Assembly: GCA_022496805.1 (NCBI GenBank)
Contig: CM040085.1
Coordinates: 31,525,811 to 31,589,810, forward strand
DNA from: Pohlia nutans
Taxonomy: Eukaryota; Streptophyta; Bryopsida; Bryales; Mniaceae
Direction: 5' to 3'
Length of the DNA stretch: 64,000 nucleotides
Part shown: one piece after another, positions 9,880 through 22,010 of the stretch
Position numbering within the stretch: the first letter of the stretch is position 1
Layout of the letters: each line of letters begins with the position of its first letter
Program-made: the position numbers and the translations under genes
Notes under the pieces: generated by a model
Told to the model about the DNA's origin: nothing
What the model saw: only the letters and a program-made list of their open reading frames with translations
Databases searched by the model: none

Positions 9880-12800
9880 ATGGACCAGTTGAAGACAATA
9901 GGAAGAGAGCTGGCGATGGGCAGTCAGGGTTCGTCGAAAGACTTTTTAGATCTGGTGAAGGCCATAGGAGAAGCAAAGTCGAAGGCCGAGGAGGAGAGGA
10001 TCGTGTTGGCGGAGATGGAGTCTCTGAAGAAACGGATAATGGAGCCGGACGTGCCGCGGAAGAAGATGAAGGAGTACATCATTCGGCTGGTGTACGTGGA
10101 GATGCTGGGTCACGACGCGTCGTTCGGGTACATCTACGCTGTGAAAATGACTCACGATGACAACCTTTTGTGTAAGAGGAGTGGTTATCTGGCGACGACG
10201 TTGTTTCTGAACGAGGATCACGACCTGATCATCCTGATCGTGAACACGATACAGAAGGATTTGAAGTCGGATAATTACCTGGTGGTGTCGGCCGCTCTGA
10301 CGGCCGTGTGTAAGCTGATCAACGAGGAGACCATCCCTGCCGTGTTACCACAAGTGGTGGACCTGTTGGGGCACCCGAAGGAACACGTGAGGAAGAAGGC
10401 GGTGATGGCTCTGCACAGGTTTCACCAACGGTCTCCGAGTTCGGTGGCTCACCTGCTGACGAAGTTTCGACAGGTGGGCAGGGTTGGGGTTGGGGAGTGG
10501 GCCGTTTTGAGCGTAGATAGAAGGGCGATTGTTCGGAGATGATCAACCCTTTGTTTACTTTTCTGATCCAATGTGGTTCATAGTTGCAGTTCAAGTTGGT
10601 GGTTTGATTTTCTGAATGACTTTTTCAGCACATGGGCGCCACAGTGTATGAATGGAATGTTGGTGATGCAGATCCTGTGTGACAAGGACCCAAGCGTGAT
10701 GAGTGCAGCGCTATGTGCGCTGATCGACTTGGTGGCATCGGATGTGAAAGGATTCAAGAATCTGACAGCGAGCTTCGTGAGTATTCTGAAGCAAGTAGCA
10801 GAGCACCGGCTGCCGAAGGCTTATGACTACCATCGCACTCCAGCTCCTTTCATACAGGTGCTCAACATGCATGGGACGGAGTTTGTGCAGTCAGGCTCTG
10901 CTTTGCGTTCATGTTTGTGGGCTAGCGGTTGGGAATGGCTGGGTTTCATACTTTGGAGAGAGAATCCAGCACGAGTTTGGTTTGCGTTGCGACGTGATAT
11001 GGTGTTGATGTTGCATCGTAGTGGGTAGGTTTGTGGCTGGTCTGAGGAGGTGAGTGGTGTAGGTGGTGGGAGTGACTGAAGGTGTTATGACTGTTGGGTG
11101 CAGATCAAGATCTTGAAAATATTGGCTTTGCTGGGGGCAGGGGACAGGCACAGCAGCGAGAACATGTACAGTGTGTTGTTGGAGGTTCTGAAGAGAAGCG
11201 AGCCTGGTAAAAGTGAACCGGCGTCCAATATAAGTAATGCGATCCTGTATGAGTGCATCTGTACAATAACTGCAATTGTGGCGAATCCCAAGCTTCTCGG
11301 GATGGCTGCCGAAATCACGTCTCGATTCCTGAAGGTGAGGCTTGGTTTGTTGAGCTGTATATATACAGCATGATTTGTGTAGTGAATGGTTGGCGTAGTT
11401 TGGGTGTGGTCGTAAACGCGTGGCAGGGGCGAATTGTTTTTGTGATAGCACTATGAACAACACAGTGAAAGGTTTTATGATTGTGGGATTCATGAGTTTC
11501 TATGTCTTTTGGTTAAGCCACAAGTTGAGTTTAGTGATTGCTTCTGCCAGCACGGTGTGTGAGCAGGTGAGCAGTGGCCCACGATGTTTGTGTTTGGTCT
11601 CAAATTTTCGCAGGGTCGTCGACACATAAGGTATGTATGATATGTGGAGTTATAATGTATTTTGATGGTTGGCAGAGTGACAATCACAACTTCAAGTACA
11701 TGGGCATAGATGCACTGGGACGCGTGATCCAAATAGATCCCGACTTCGCTGAGCAACACCAGTTGGCTGTGATCGATTGTCTTGAGGTACGATGACATGC
11801 GTATCGACTTTGTTGAGTTGGATTGAAGGTGATGATGGTGCATGTGATATTATTAGCGGCGAAGCAGCATTTGTGAGAGCATTATTGCGTGAGCGTAGAT
11901 GTGGGAAACTCGATGGTGGAGAACTTGACTGGTGAATGTGATTTTGTTGATAGGATCGAGATGACACGCTGAAGCGGAAGACGCTGGATCTTTTGTATAA
12001 AATGACCAAGTCAACAAACGTGGAAGTGATAGTGGAGCGCATGATAAGTTACATGCGCACTTTGAGCGATGCGCACAACAAGACGGAGATTGCCGGTCGC
12101 ATCATTGAACTGGCGGAGAGATTTGCACCGAGTAATCAATGGTTCATACAGGTATTAGCTCGGAGTGAATGGACTTCCGGGATAGTTGCTTGGAACAGCA
12201 GGAGGTTCTTCGGTGATGCATGTTTGGTGTGAAGTTGTATTGTGTTGTGAGAAGGTTGAGTTGAACCGAATTGGTGAGGAAGACTTGCTAATTGGGATCG
12301 GGGTTTTGTGTGAGATGCAACAGACGATGAACCAGGTTTTTGAGCTAGCAGGCGATTTGGTGCCTGCGAAAGTTGCTCATGACCTGATGCGTCTACTTGC
12401 GAAGGGCGCCGGTGAGGATGACGAGGAAGCAGACTCTCTTCTTCGATCTTCTGCCGTACATTTCTGTACCCTTTGTGTGGAAGCTTGGAGTTGGGTTGTT
12501 TGGCGTTCATTTGGTGATTGATTGCTGTTGTCATTATGGAAGGCAATCGTTTTCACCTGTGTATGTCAATTTAGTTGAGAGTTTGATGACGTGGTTATGA
12601 TTAGGTTACTGTCGTTATTGAATAGTTATATTGTGTAGATGGGTGTTGGAGTATGGTAGAGCTGTTGGTCGAGTTTAAGACGGCTGTATGTATTTTCTGT
12701 GTATATTGCATTGTAATCCATCCTCGTTGGCAACATGGAGTCATTGGGAACTAGGTAAATATTTTGACAGTTTGTGATATGTTTTGACATTGCAGGTGGA

Positions 12801-15800
12801 GTCTTACTTGCAATTGCTTGCGGAACCGAAATTACCATCTATCCTCCTTCAGGTTGATTGAGCTGCAACTGTTTTCCTTGTTTTGTAAACAGTTTGGATC
12901 CCAAAGCCAAGTTGCGATTTACTAGTTTGAAGGTTTGAGAACTGTTTAGTCAGGGGAGGTAGTCCTGCGAGTTTTGGGTAATCGTGAGAACGAAAGAAAG
13001 GTGTCATCTTTTTAAGCATCTGAAGTATAGCTGTTGGATCTATCTGGTAGCTATGTGTGGAATTGGATACCAGAATACATCCATCGGCCTCGTTTGTACG
13101 GCTATTGGTGTTCTTCGAAGTGTCCGTTGCATGGCTTGACCATGAGGCTGGGTGCAGTCATGCAACTCAAAATTGTGAGGGAAGGAACCCGGGTGCTTGT
13201 GGCATGCAGTTTATCCAGGCAACATCCCTCATCTAACTTTGAATATTGTTTTGTCCACGTCAGGTTGTGTGTTGGGTGTTAGGAGAGTATGGAACTGCTG
13301 ACGGCTCACATTCTGCTGACGACATTATCGGCAAGCTGTGCGACGTTGCTGAGGCTCATCCTGGTGATACCGTTGTAAAGGTGAGTGCGGGTGTATTGCA
13401 TTTTCATGCAGTTTTTCAGCCACTTTGACGTAGGAGGTGTCACTGCGGAGGTGAGGTATTGGTGTCAATCAGAGTGTCCAAGTCGTTGCACAGTTCGACA
13501 TCTCCGATGGCACCTTTGTAAGCGAGGACGTAATAAACCGAGTGAGTTAATATGATAATGCGGACATGCTCAGGGGTATGCAATCACAGCGATCACCAAG
13601 ATATGCGCTTTTGAGATTGCGGCGGGCAGACAAGTTCGGCTTATACCTGAGGTGAGTTCTGAATCTTTATGCAATGTCTTGTTGTGTTACTGAGAGTGAT
13701 AGAGGTGTCGTAGTCTGATTTTGGGTGCCAAAAGTTTTGGACCTGACCTGCGACAAATATTCTTCCTAAGGTGAAACGAATTGTGTCCTCTTTGTGGTGG
13801 CGATTTAAGTAGAAGTGCATTAAGAAATGGACAGTTGGTCTTTTGGGGTTAAACCAGTCGTGAGGTGTTCTCTAAGAGCAGCCGCTTCTTCACAAATCCT
13901 ATATATATTATGACTGTAGATTATGAATCGGTACACCTAAGAATTCTGCGATTGTGTACTTTCCTGTGAGCATCTTTCTTGTGTTGTCCGTTTGGGCTCT
14001 GTTTAATGTATTCTGAGCAGTCAATCGCGTGGTTCAAGGCAGTTTTGGGTGAGTGACAATGTTTGTCGGGAGTTTTTGAGGTCAGGAGCGATTTCTGACG
14101 ATAGGCTGTCGTTGTTGGCATGGCAGTGTCGTTCGTTTATTGAGGATCTCTTAGCATCCCATTCCACAGACCTCCAACAACGAGCTTATGAGTTGCAAAT
14201 ATTTTTGGGACTTAGTCCTGATATTGTGCGGAAGGTGCTGCCTGCAAATGGGAGTGGCGAAGAAATCGAGGCACGTACTTTGCTTGCTGTTGGAGGACTT
14301 GACACTGTTTTTGTGGTTATTCGGTTAAAGTTGACGGCTTGGTTTTGTTTGGGTGTTGGAAATCTAGACCCTAAGCCAACTGTCTTGTTTTTGACATTCG
14401 GTGTTGAACTTGTTAGAACTTGGAAATGTTCAGGTCTCTCACTGTTGTGATGTGGTGTATATTGAAATGGAGGCTCTGACCGTGCATTACCGTGTCTTGG
14501 ATCCTCAGTCTTTGCTGTGCATATCACAGAAAAGTGTTACTTTGACATCTTTTGGTTTCTGGGAGACTTCTGTTCCATTGTTAGCCGTTTTTTGTGGAAT
14601 TATATGTCGTTTTGTGATTCCTTGGGCTGTTTCCTATTGGTTGCTTGTTCTAGTTTAGTTTTGTGCGTATGGATGCGGCAGATGATTAATGGATGTGGAA
14701 GCTTTCAATTGGTGGGTGAACCTGCAGATTGACAAGGAGTTGCCGTTCTTACAAGAGTTCGTAGACTCAGCTGTGGCCAATGGGGCGCGTCCGTACATCC
14801 ACGAGAACGAGCGGCTTGAGATGAGCAGTGGCATGAGTTCTTTTTCTAGTGCTACTCGCATCCTACGGGAGCCGTCCCACGCGCTGCGGTTTGAAGCTTA
14901 TGAAACACCATCCGTGCACATTCCGTCCAGTTCTTCATCTGGTCCTGCTCCGCTCCTGCCAGACTTCCAGGAGAAGAAACCGGAATCGCCTCGGAGTCTG
15001 AGAAACCAGTTAGCAGCCGATAATTCCCAGGTGGATTTACTTGGCCCTGAAGTTTCAAGGCTTCGGTTGGATGGAGTGCAGAAGAAATGGGGTCGTCCGT
15101 CTGCTTCGTCTCAAGCTCCTTCCTTGGCCACATCAAGTTTGGAGCAGGAGAAAGATAGAGATGGTTATGGTGGGAGTGGTGGCTCCGAAAGAGTGAGCTC
15201 GAACAGGGAAAGTACATCAGCAGGTCAGTTTTCACTCGAAATATATCAACAGCAATCTCATTGACGGGCAATGTTTTTCAGATGTCTTTCGTGTGCAAGT
15301 GTTCCGTGCTGGTGTGAGTTACAATTGAGTGATTTTAATGCAATGTGGAGTGACTCGCATAGCACGTGGGCAGTAGTGACCCCTTTGTGCATGTTGGTTT
15401 TGTGAGATAGTCATACTTGGCTAGTATGGTTCTCGTTTTTGCACCCCGTAGAAGCCCCCTTTCTTTCCTGAAATCCGATGCGCTTGAAACTGTTCCATTT
15501 GTAACGCCATTTCATGGGATGGTGGTTGAGCAGTGCCTATGTTCGATCCTCGTACTGTTGAGAAGAAGGTGGCACAGCCAGAGATACCAGCCGAGAAGCA
15601 GAGATTGGCAGCTTCGTTGTTTGGAGGTTCTAAGGCTGGGAATGGAGTGAAGGTGTCCAAGCCAGCAGCAGGGAATCTTCGACCTGGTGAAAAGGGCGCA
15701 TCATCGAGGCCTTCGGGAGGCGGCGTGAGAGAACAGATACCAAGTACCGGTCAGCCAAAGCAAGCTTCAGCTCCGCTGATGGACCTGATGGACATGAGTG

Positions 15801-16258
15801 AGGGCGACTTGTTCTCAGCTCCGGTTGCAAAACCCTCGTACGATCCGTTCAAGGAGTTGGAAGGTCTACTGGATGGGTCCAGCTCGTCGGCGGCATCGTC
15901 CAGACCAGTGGCAGCAGCCCAGAAGAGTAGTATGGATTTCATGTCTTTGTATGACAGCATTCCCAGCAGCGTCCCATCAACAAACGATGGCGATTTGTTG
16001 TCTCTAGGGCTGACAAGCAGTTCTGGGATGGAGGGAGCGAACAATAGGCCTGAAGCAGGAGTCCTGGACTTGAACGAGTTCCCCGGCAGCAGCCCACTGG
16101 CAGGGCTGGTGCAATCGAGTTCATCCCCAGCGACCGTTTTGGCGGACAGGAAGGGACCTTCGTTGCAAGATTCTTTGCAAAAGGACGCCACGACTCGGCA
16201 AGTTGGCGTGACTCCCACAGGCACCAATCCTGCCCTTTTTCAGGACCTATTTGGATAG
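9880..16258 (+). CDS. AP4E: AP-4 complex subunit epsilon (large adaptin chain)
   Basis: Spliced from exons 9880-10473, 10672-10857, 11104-11334, 11676-11786, 11954-12151, 12324-12455, 12796-12852, 13264-13380, 13574-13651, 14127-14270, 14728-15223 and 15534-16258, giving 1022 aa in one open frame. Arabidopsis AP4E is about 940 aa. The AP-4 tetramer forms non-clathrin coats at the trans-Golgi network and sorts cargo to the vacuole. The protein starts MDQLKTIGRELAMGSQG, then has a long HEAT-type adaptin trunk (to about residue 600) with MLGHDASFGYIYAVKMT, FLNEDHDLIILIVNTIQKDL, AEQHQLAVIDCLE and LLASHSTDLQQRAYELQ. The hinge and C-terminus hold LRLDGVQKKWGRP, PAEKQRLAASLFGG and DPFKELEGLLDG, and the end is NPALFQDLFG. 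All introns are phase 0 except the last (phase 1). Intron 10 appears to use a GC donor (GAG|GCACGT at 14271). ATG 9880 is the first Met in its frame. Confidence 0.95.
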
Positions 16259-17376
16259 TGTGGGAGGTGCTGGCGTTTATTTAGCCTGAGATAGTGGGAC
16301 AGATAGCAAGAGATTATGTTGTAGTTGCGTAATTGGTTGTGTTGGTGGCTTCATCCATAAGCACATCTCTAGTGGTAGGAGCAAGAGAATTGATGAGCGT
16401 CTGTGTTCCTTTGGCACCAGTCTGAGTCTGAGCACAGATGGAGCGTTGAGAATATCTACAGCCGGTCTGTGTTTGCATGCAGATGTGTTCGTTTGTGAGT
16501 ATGGATGTTGCAGTCTTGAGCATTGGGGAGTGATGTCCTGTTCCAGGCAGGGGTCCACCGAACTTGGGTGGAATTGATCCGTAATGATGAATTCCAGGCA
16601 AGTTGGGTGGGAGTCCCTGGGTAGAGAGGACTTTATGAGTACCTGTTCTCATCTTTGTTGGTTAGCTTGCTGTTTAGGTCGATATCTAAAGGTCGTGTGC
16701 ATGAGATGGAATGATTTTTATTGCTCTTGATATGGGATTTGGAATCTAGTCGACAAGTGATTATCCATGGCGTAGAAAGAACAAAGAGCTGCCACATATG
16801 ATACCCAAATGATTTCTCCATTAATCACATCAACAGTTACGGGATTACTCACATGATATACAAGTCAACAATGTTGTTGCTCAGAAACCTCATTGGTTGT
16901 AGCCCCTCCATATCTTTCTCAGTGATCGTTACAGCATTATCTTCACCTTCAGGATTGGTAAGCAATTCCCGTTGTTGATTGCTGCCTTGCAAATAACGGC
17001 CAACGATATGTTGATGTTTATGCCCGGTGGTGGTCTTAGCGCTTGTGCTATTTCGGAATGTATTGCATCCCCATGATAGGTTTGCATACGCTCACATTCT
17101 TCGTGTATGACACCTGAAAAGCATGTGCCGCACGCTTAGCATGTTTTCTTACTGATGTGCTTTTGAAACTGCCTATTCGCTGATTTGCATCACCATTACC
17201 TACTCCATTTTGAACCCAAATCAAAACTAGTCACAACCAAATGTCGTAGCCGAACTAAACAGCTTGCAGCTGTTGCTCTCACCAATGCGTCTCCAAGGAA
17301 CCTTGAATCAACAGGACGTAAAAGTAACAAAGCGCTACACTAAGAAGAAAACGATAGCTTGTCACAGACCTGCATT
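16259..17376. other. AP-4 epsilon 3' flank and intergenic DNA
   Basis: The proximal part, to about 16.7 kb, is of mixed composition and may be 3' UTR. The rest has only short ORFs with no recognisable protein. Confidence 0.5.
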
Positions 17377-17549
17377 CACTACAAGTAGAAGGCGTCGCTT
17401 TTCACTCGGTAGGTGAGTCAAATGGTGCCACTTTGTACTCACTGCACATGGGCTCAAGACTTGGTGAGTGCAATTCGTCATGTAGTACAAGTGTGTATAG
17501 TGAACTTTGACATTGTTATGAGTGAGAAGCGACGCCTTTGCTAGTAGTG
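17377..17549 (+). mobile_element. CACTA-ended MITE, copy A
   Basis: 173 bp beginning CACTACAAGTAGAAGGCG and ending CTTTGCTAGTAGTG, with 3-bp flanking duplications ATT (17374-17376 and 17550-17552). CACTA termini and a 3-bp duplication are hallmarks of the En/Spm (CACTA) superfamily. It contains CACTCGGTAGGTGAGTCAAA and GTGAGTGC..TTCGTCATGTA blocks shared with copies at 17561, 36575 and 50176. It has no coding capacity and would need a transposase elsewhere. Confidence 0.85.
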
Positions 17550-17560
17550 ATTTTTTACTT

Positions 17561-17733
17561 CACTACTAACAAAGGCGTCGCTTCTCACTCAGAGCAATGT
17601 CAGAGTTCATTGTACACACTTGTCCTACATGACGAATCACACTCACCAAGTCTTGAATGCTTGTGCAGTGAGTGCACAGTGGCGTTGTTTGACTCACTTA
17701 CCGAGTGAAAAGCGATGCCTTCTCCTTGTAGTC
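17561..17733 (-). mobile_element. CACTA-ended MITE, copy B, inverted relative to copy A
   Basis: 173 bp, the reverse complement of copy A with modest divergence, starting CACTACTAACAAAGGCG and ending CTCCTTGTAGTC, where the last G is mutated to C. Flanks are CTT and CTC, a near 3-bp duplication. Only 11 bp separate the two copies, so the pair would fold into a hairpin with arms of about 173 bp. Confidence 0.8.
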
Positions 17734-20424
17734 CTCGCGCAAAGCTTGTCTGTAAGTTTGGAGAAGCCACATGCACGGTTACATAATTTCTGCAAATCAA
17801 CGAATTCGCAGCCAAACTCAAGGTCTTTCGTGGATTCCTGCGCTTCCGGTCTTCGAAGTACGAGCAAGAGAAGCTGGAGGCTGGGACAAGATCGTGAAGA
17901 GGACCAACTTCAAAATTCTAGCTCGAAATTTCACGCACAACTAGAGGTCGCTAAGACACGTGTCCCTATTCAATGAATGCTCCAGTTGACTTCTGACATT
18001 TATTTAATTTTCCTCTCAGAACGACTTCAACCAGCCCTTTTATGTATATGTACAGTGACTCACAACCGAGTCAGTGTTTGAATGTTTTTTTGGTAAATAA
18101 GCAATGCCAGCACATGAAGTGAATAATTAAACAAACACAAAATTATTTTAGAGAGTAGAAGTTTTATTGATTATTCATATGGGAATTGAATATAGAATAC
18201 ACATAATATATGGAAGCACTCAAATTTTGAAATCAAGCCCCTCGCTGACTCAATTTTGGACCCATATGAATAATCAATAAAACTTCTACGCAGTTATTTA
18301 TCAAATTATTCATATGTACTACTTGAGAAGGAGAAGAGATACTCTTGCTTACAACACTCTCTATTGAATTGAAACTCTCTACTACATTGCTCGGGTGGGG
18401 GGGGAGGGCACTAGCGAAAAACGTAGAAACAACCTGCGATAAAAAATAGGATCTAATATATTCATTATAGATAAATTTTGCAAAAAACGTACATATAATA
18501 TAGGGGGTTTTAAAATAGTGAAACATGTTTACATGTAAAATACCATCACATATAATGGCCTCTTTTATCTAGTTAGTACATGTAAAATAGCATGGAAACA
18601 ATTAGTAGGGGTAGCGGGTCTAAGATAGGGTCTGTGCTAGTGGATGAAAAGAGGTAATTTTTTGTTGAAAACGCTTGGATGGATGATTTTGCAGGCTGGT
18701 TGGCTTGAACGTTACTGAACCAACGTATCCAATGTGGAGTTAATGTTCTCTACCTACGTGTCGGGAGGGAAAATTTCAGCATGTTGTTTGAATTGCAATC
18801 TTCTTTCCAATTTTCTTGGGGTATAGTAAAAAGAATTGGTTACTCGGGGTATAAGGAAAAAATGTAGTATAAGTTAAATAGGGTATTTTTAAATGATTCT
18901 CCCAAAAAATTCTAATTTCTGATAGGGTGTATCAAAATACAAGCATTTACCTTTATTTTGAAAAATACCATACCTTATAATTTTTTATGCAAGGTAAATA
19001 GCCCCTCGATAAATAGGTCCTGAGCACACGTGTATGCAAAATATAAGAGGGAGTGCACCCCCTGAGCTACATCGTCAATATATATAGAAGAAATGGAGGT
19101 CTAGACATGCAGACCAAAAGTGAGTCAGTGAAAGACTCTCTTTTAAAATGAAATATCTAAACCACCTTTGTAGATTTTTCATTAAAACTTCCATGCATTA
19201 GTAGACACTTACATACCTATCATCTGCTTTTGATGATGCCTCTAAATCCTCAGTAATGTAGTATACTCTTCAGATTATACTAAGCATGAGCAAACACTGA
19301 CTCAGTTTTGTGAGTCACTATATGTATATGTGTGTATATATAGTGCTAAATTAGCGACATAAAATAATATGGAAGAACTACATATTTCTATATTCATCCA
19401 TATTTTGGATAGAAAATACTTTTCATCCATATTTTAATGTTATTGTCACCCAAATTTGACAATTTCATCTAATATTTTATAAAAAATGGAAGACATTTTT
19501 ACGATCTAGTATTGAGCTTTTGGTCGATTTGTAGCTAGATTTCTTTTATTGGTGCAATCTGGCACTAAAAAGAAAAAAGAAAAATGGATTGGCTTCAACC
19601 CATGTTTGCATCTTTAAACCCTTTACAACCCATGCAACCACATTGTGGTCACCGAAGCATGTTTTTGCAAACTGCCGTTATATCTACTCCAAACCAAGCA
19701 TCAATGTTTGAAGTTCAAATATAGGGATTCATCTCACGCACACACTTCACAAAAAATAAAATTGATTTGGAGTTGTGAAGCTAGCAAAACACCTATCTAC
19801 AAAACACCAATATGCTGCAAATACCCCAAAATACATGAAATACTTACAAATACAACACATGTACTATGCACTATATTTCTTGTGTTTGGAAGTTTGTTAT
19901 CTTCTTTTATATTTTGGATTGTGTTATCTTGTTCATGTTCCATTAGTGTATTTATTCCGATCTTGATCAATGTACCAACTCCTTTCATACTTTAACGTAC
20001 AAATTTTTGTCCTAAACCGTACATGGATAAGTCACTCTCACTTATGAAATTCACAATAATTATGTGTGAGTCCGTTCTTGACATGAAAAATTGCAATAGA
20101 GAGGTGTTGACATAGATCATTGCTGAACATCTTCACAGTTTCATTTTTGAAAATTTAACCAAATTCTATTTAACTTTGAAGGCAGACACCCTTCAAAATC
20201 TCATTTTTTAGTGTGTATTATACGGTTCAAAGACATATACTAAGTATGATCTTCGAATCCAACGGTCTGATCTTACCAAGGTTTAACTAACTAAGCTATG
20301 CTTATATTTATACGGTTGAATACTATTAATAATATCCCTAATATAGATAGAGAGTTTTTAAAAAATCATCAAAAATCTGTGGTTTCTCCAAAATAGGGCT
20401 GGGCGGTGAAGGGTTAACACACAT
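17734..20424. other. AT-rich intergenic DNA
   Basis: No gene was recognised; ORFs of up to 118 codons lack any known motif. It contains the inverted repeat at 18155-18289. GAAGGGTTAA at 20408-20417 may be the right end of a TTAA-type element whose left end was not found. Confidence 0.45.
18155..18289. repeat. Perfect 29-bp inverted repeat (hairpin element)
   Basis: GTAGAAGTTTTATTGATTAT and the next nine bases (18155-18183) recur as an exact reverse complement at 18261-18289, enclosing 77 bp. No target-site duplication is evident. It could be a small foldback MITE or another hairpin locus. Confidence 0.75.
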
Positions 20425-21046
20425 TTAAGGGTGAAAGCACAAAAAAAATGTACCAAAAAGTTAGTCTGCTATACTAAAATTATAATTGTTTTGGTCAAAG
20501 GCCATAAACTTATATCAAAATATATTGTATTTTGGTTTTAATTTCATGAAGCTCTCTAGAGTTCTTATAGGTACTTGAACCCAAATTTTCAGAACAAAAT
20601 CTTCAAAAAAGTTTACAAAAAGTAGTGTTTGAAAATGAATGCTTAAATCCAATCTCGGTTGCAAAATTGATGGCCTTAAATACACTCAACATAAATATAA
20701 TTTTTATGACCTTTGAGATAATGATAGAATTGAGGTCTTTGTCCAAGAAGAAAGTAGAAAAAAATATGTTTTGATATACATTTTGCTTGTTTTATATCAA
20801 CTTTGTTGATTGTACGTAACTACTTTTTCAATTTTGGCCACTTCTAAGTCAATAAAAAATTTATAACTACTTATTGTAGATCATTTTCTCAAATATTTTG
20901 GAAGACTTTATAAAACAATAAGTGTTTTATTTTATTGTTATTAAATTTTTTACGAAATTCAAATTTATAATGTATTTTTGAACCCTGCATTGTTGAATGG
21001 TCAAAATAGTTAGAGGTAGTACACTTTTTCGTTCTTTCACCCTTAA
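20425..21046. mobile_element. TTAA-flanked inverted-repeat element, 622 bp
   Basis: Ends are TTAAGGGTGAAAGCAC on the left and, read from the right, TTAAGGGTGAAAGAAC, with similarity extending about 30 bp through an A-rich stretch to TGTAC. No ORF of note. TTAA at both ends suggests the same insertion preference as the CCCYTAAACG family, but the terminal sequence differs (GGGTGAAAG). Confidence 0.65.
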
Positions 21047-21799
21047 GTGAAAACAATCAATTTGTTAAATCCAAATATGAAAAGTGATAGGAAGTACTTC
21101 CAATCTCAACAAAAATTGGTCTCCAATTTTTCTACAGTGTTCTTATTCGTGCTGGACCAGTTTGTTTGCAGTGTACTCTCTGATAGACCTGATGGACCTT
21201 CTATCTGTAAGGAGATCGGAGGATAACTTGCCGGCAACTGTTCCGAGCGGCTTCACCGCGCTTGAGTAACGCAGTCGACCGTATAACCACTCAAGACCCA
21301 TTCACACCAAGCCCTTTCCGCACTTACATCTGCGTTCTTGAGATGAAGGAAGGTAAAACCGAGAAACAAAAAAATATTCAAAGTCTTGTCTTTTCTTGCT
21401 GCAACTACTGTTCAAACATTGTGCAACTCCATTACAATGCTGCAAGTAGAGCCATGCTCTTTTTTTGCGTTACGTTCCTTTCTGTCATGCGTTAGAGTAA
21501 TTTCTAATTGCATACATTTCATATTTCTTGGTTGATAACAGGTTCCCTTCAGGGCTCAGGGAGAACCGGTGGTTAGTTATAGATGAACCAGTTGAATTTG
21601 AGAAATAATCGATTGAAGTTCAAGACTTCAGAAGAATTACCAATCATTTTAGAGGAATCTATAGAATACACCTCAAACGAATAAAACAAAACTGGAAGAT
21701 CTCAACATGTAACCGGTTGGATTTAGAATCACTAAGATCTTGACTGACTATGTCCAAAAACTTCCCGGGCACCGGTTTCCTCAAAGTTATCTGACGCAT
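21047..21799. other. Intergenic DNA before the SINE
   Basis: No gene recognised. It includes the 5' copy of the SINE target-site duplication at 21783-21799. Confidence 0.4.
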
Positions 21800-21993
21800 T
21801 GGTCCAGAATGACCCTAAACTACCCTTGGGGAGTGCTAGGGGTACTTCATAGCACTGGTGAGGTCAAGAGTTCAAATCCCCACCAGATCAAAGTCTCTTT
21901 CGCATGATCCACCCTAGTGCAACCTTTGGAATTTGCCTTAGGGATTATTTCCCTTGTGTGAAAAACAAAAAAAAAAAAAAGCGAAAGAAAGAG
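21800..21993 (+). mobile_element. tRNA-derived SINE with intact 17-bp target-site duplication
   Basis: Flanked by exact direct repeats AAAGTTATCTGACGCAT at 21783-21799 and 21994-22010. The body has a polymerase III B-box-like GAGTTCAAATCC (about 21870) preceded by a weak A-box-like stretch, a tRNA-unrelated middle, and a 3' end CCCTTGTGTGAAAAACAAAA leading into an A-rich tail. This resembles plant SINEs of the Au type, though that name is a guess. The perfect duplication indicates a fairly recent LINE-mediated insertion. Confidence 0.88.
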
Positions 21994-22010
21994 AAAGTTA
22001 TCTGACGCAT

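Noticed and set aside
21868..21879. tRNA gene
   Set aside because: The B-box-like sequence belongs to a SINE with target duplications; no cloverleaf or anticodon arm can be drawn.
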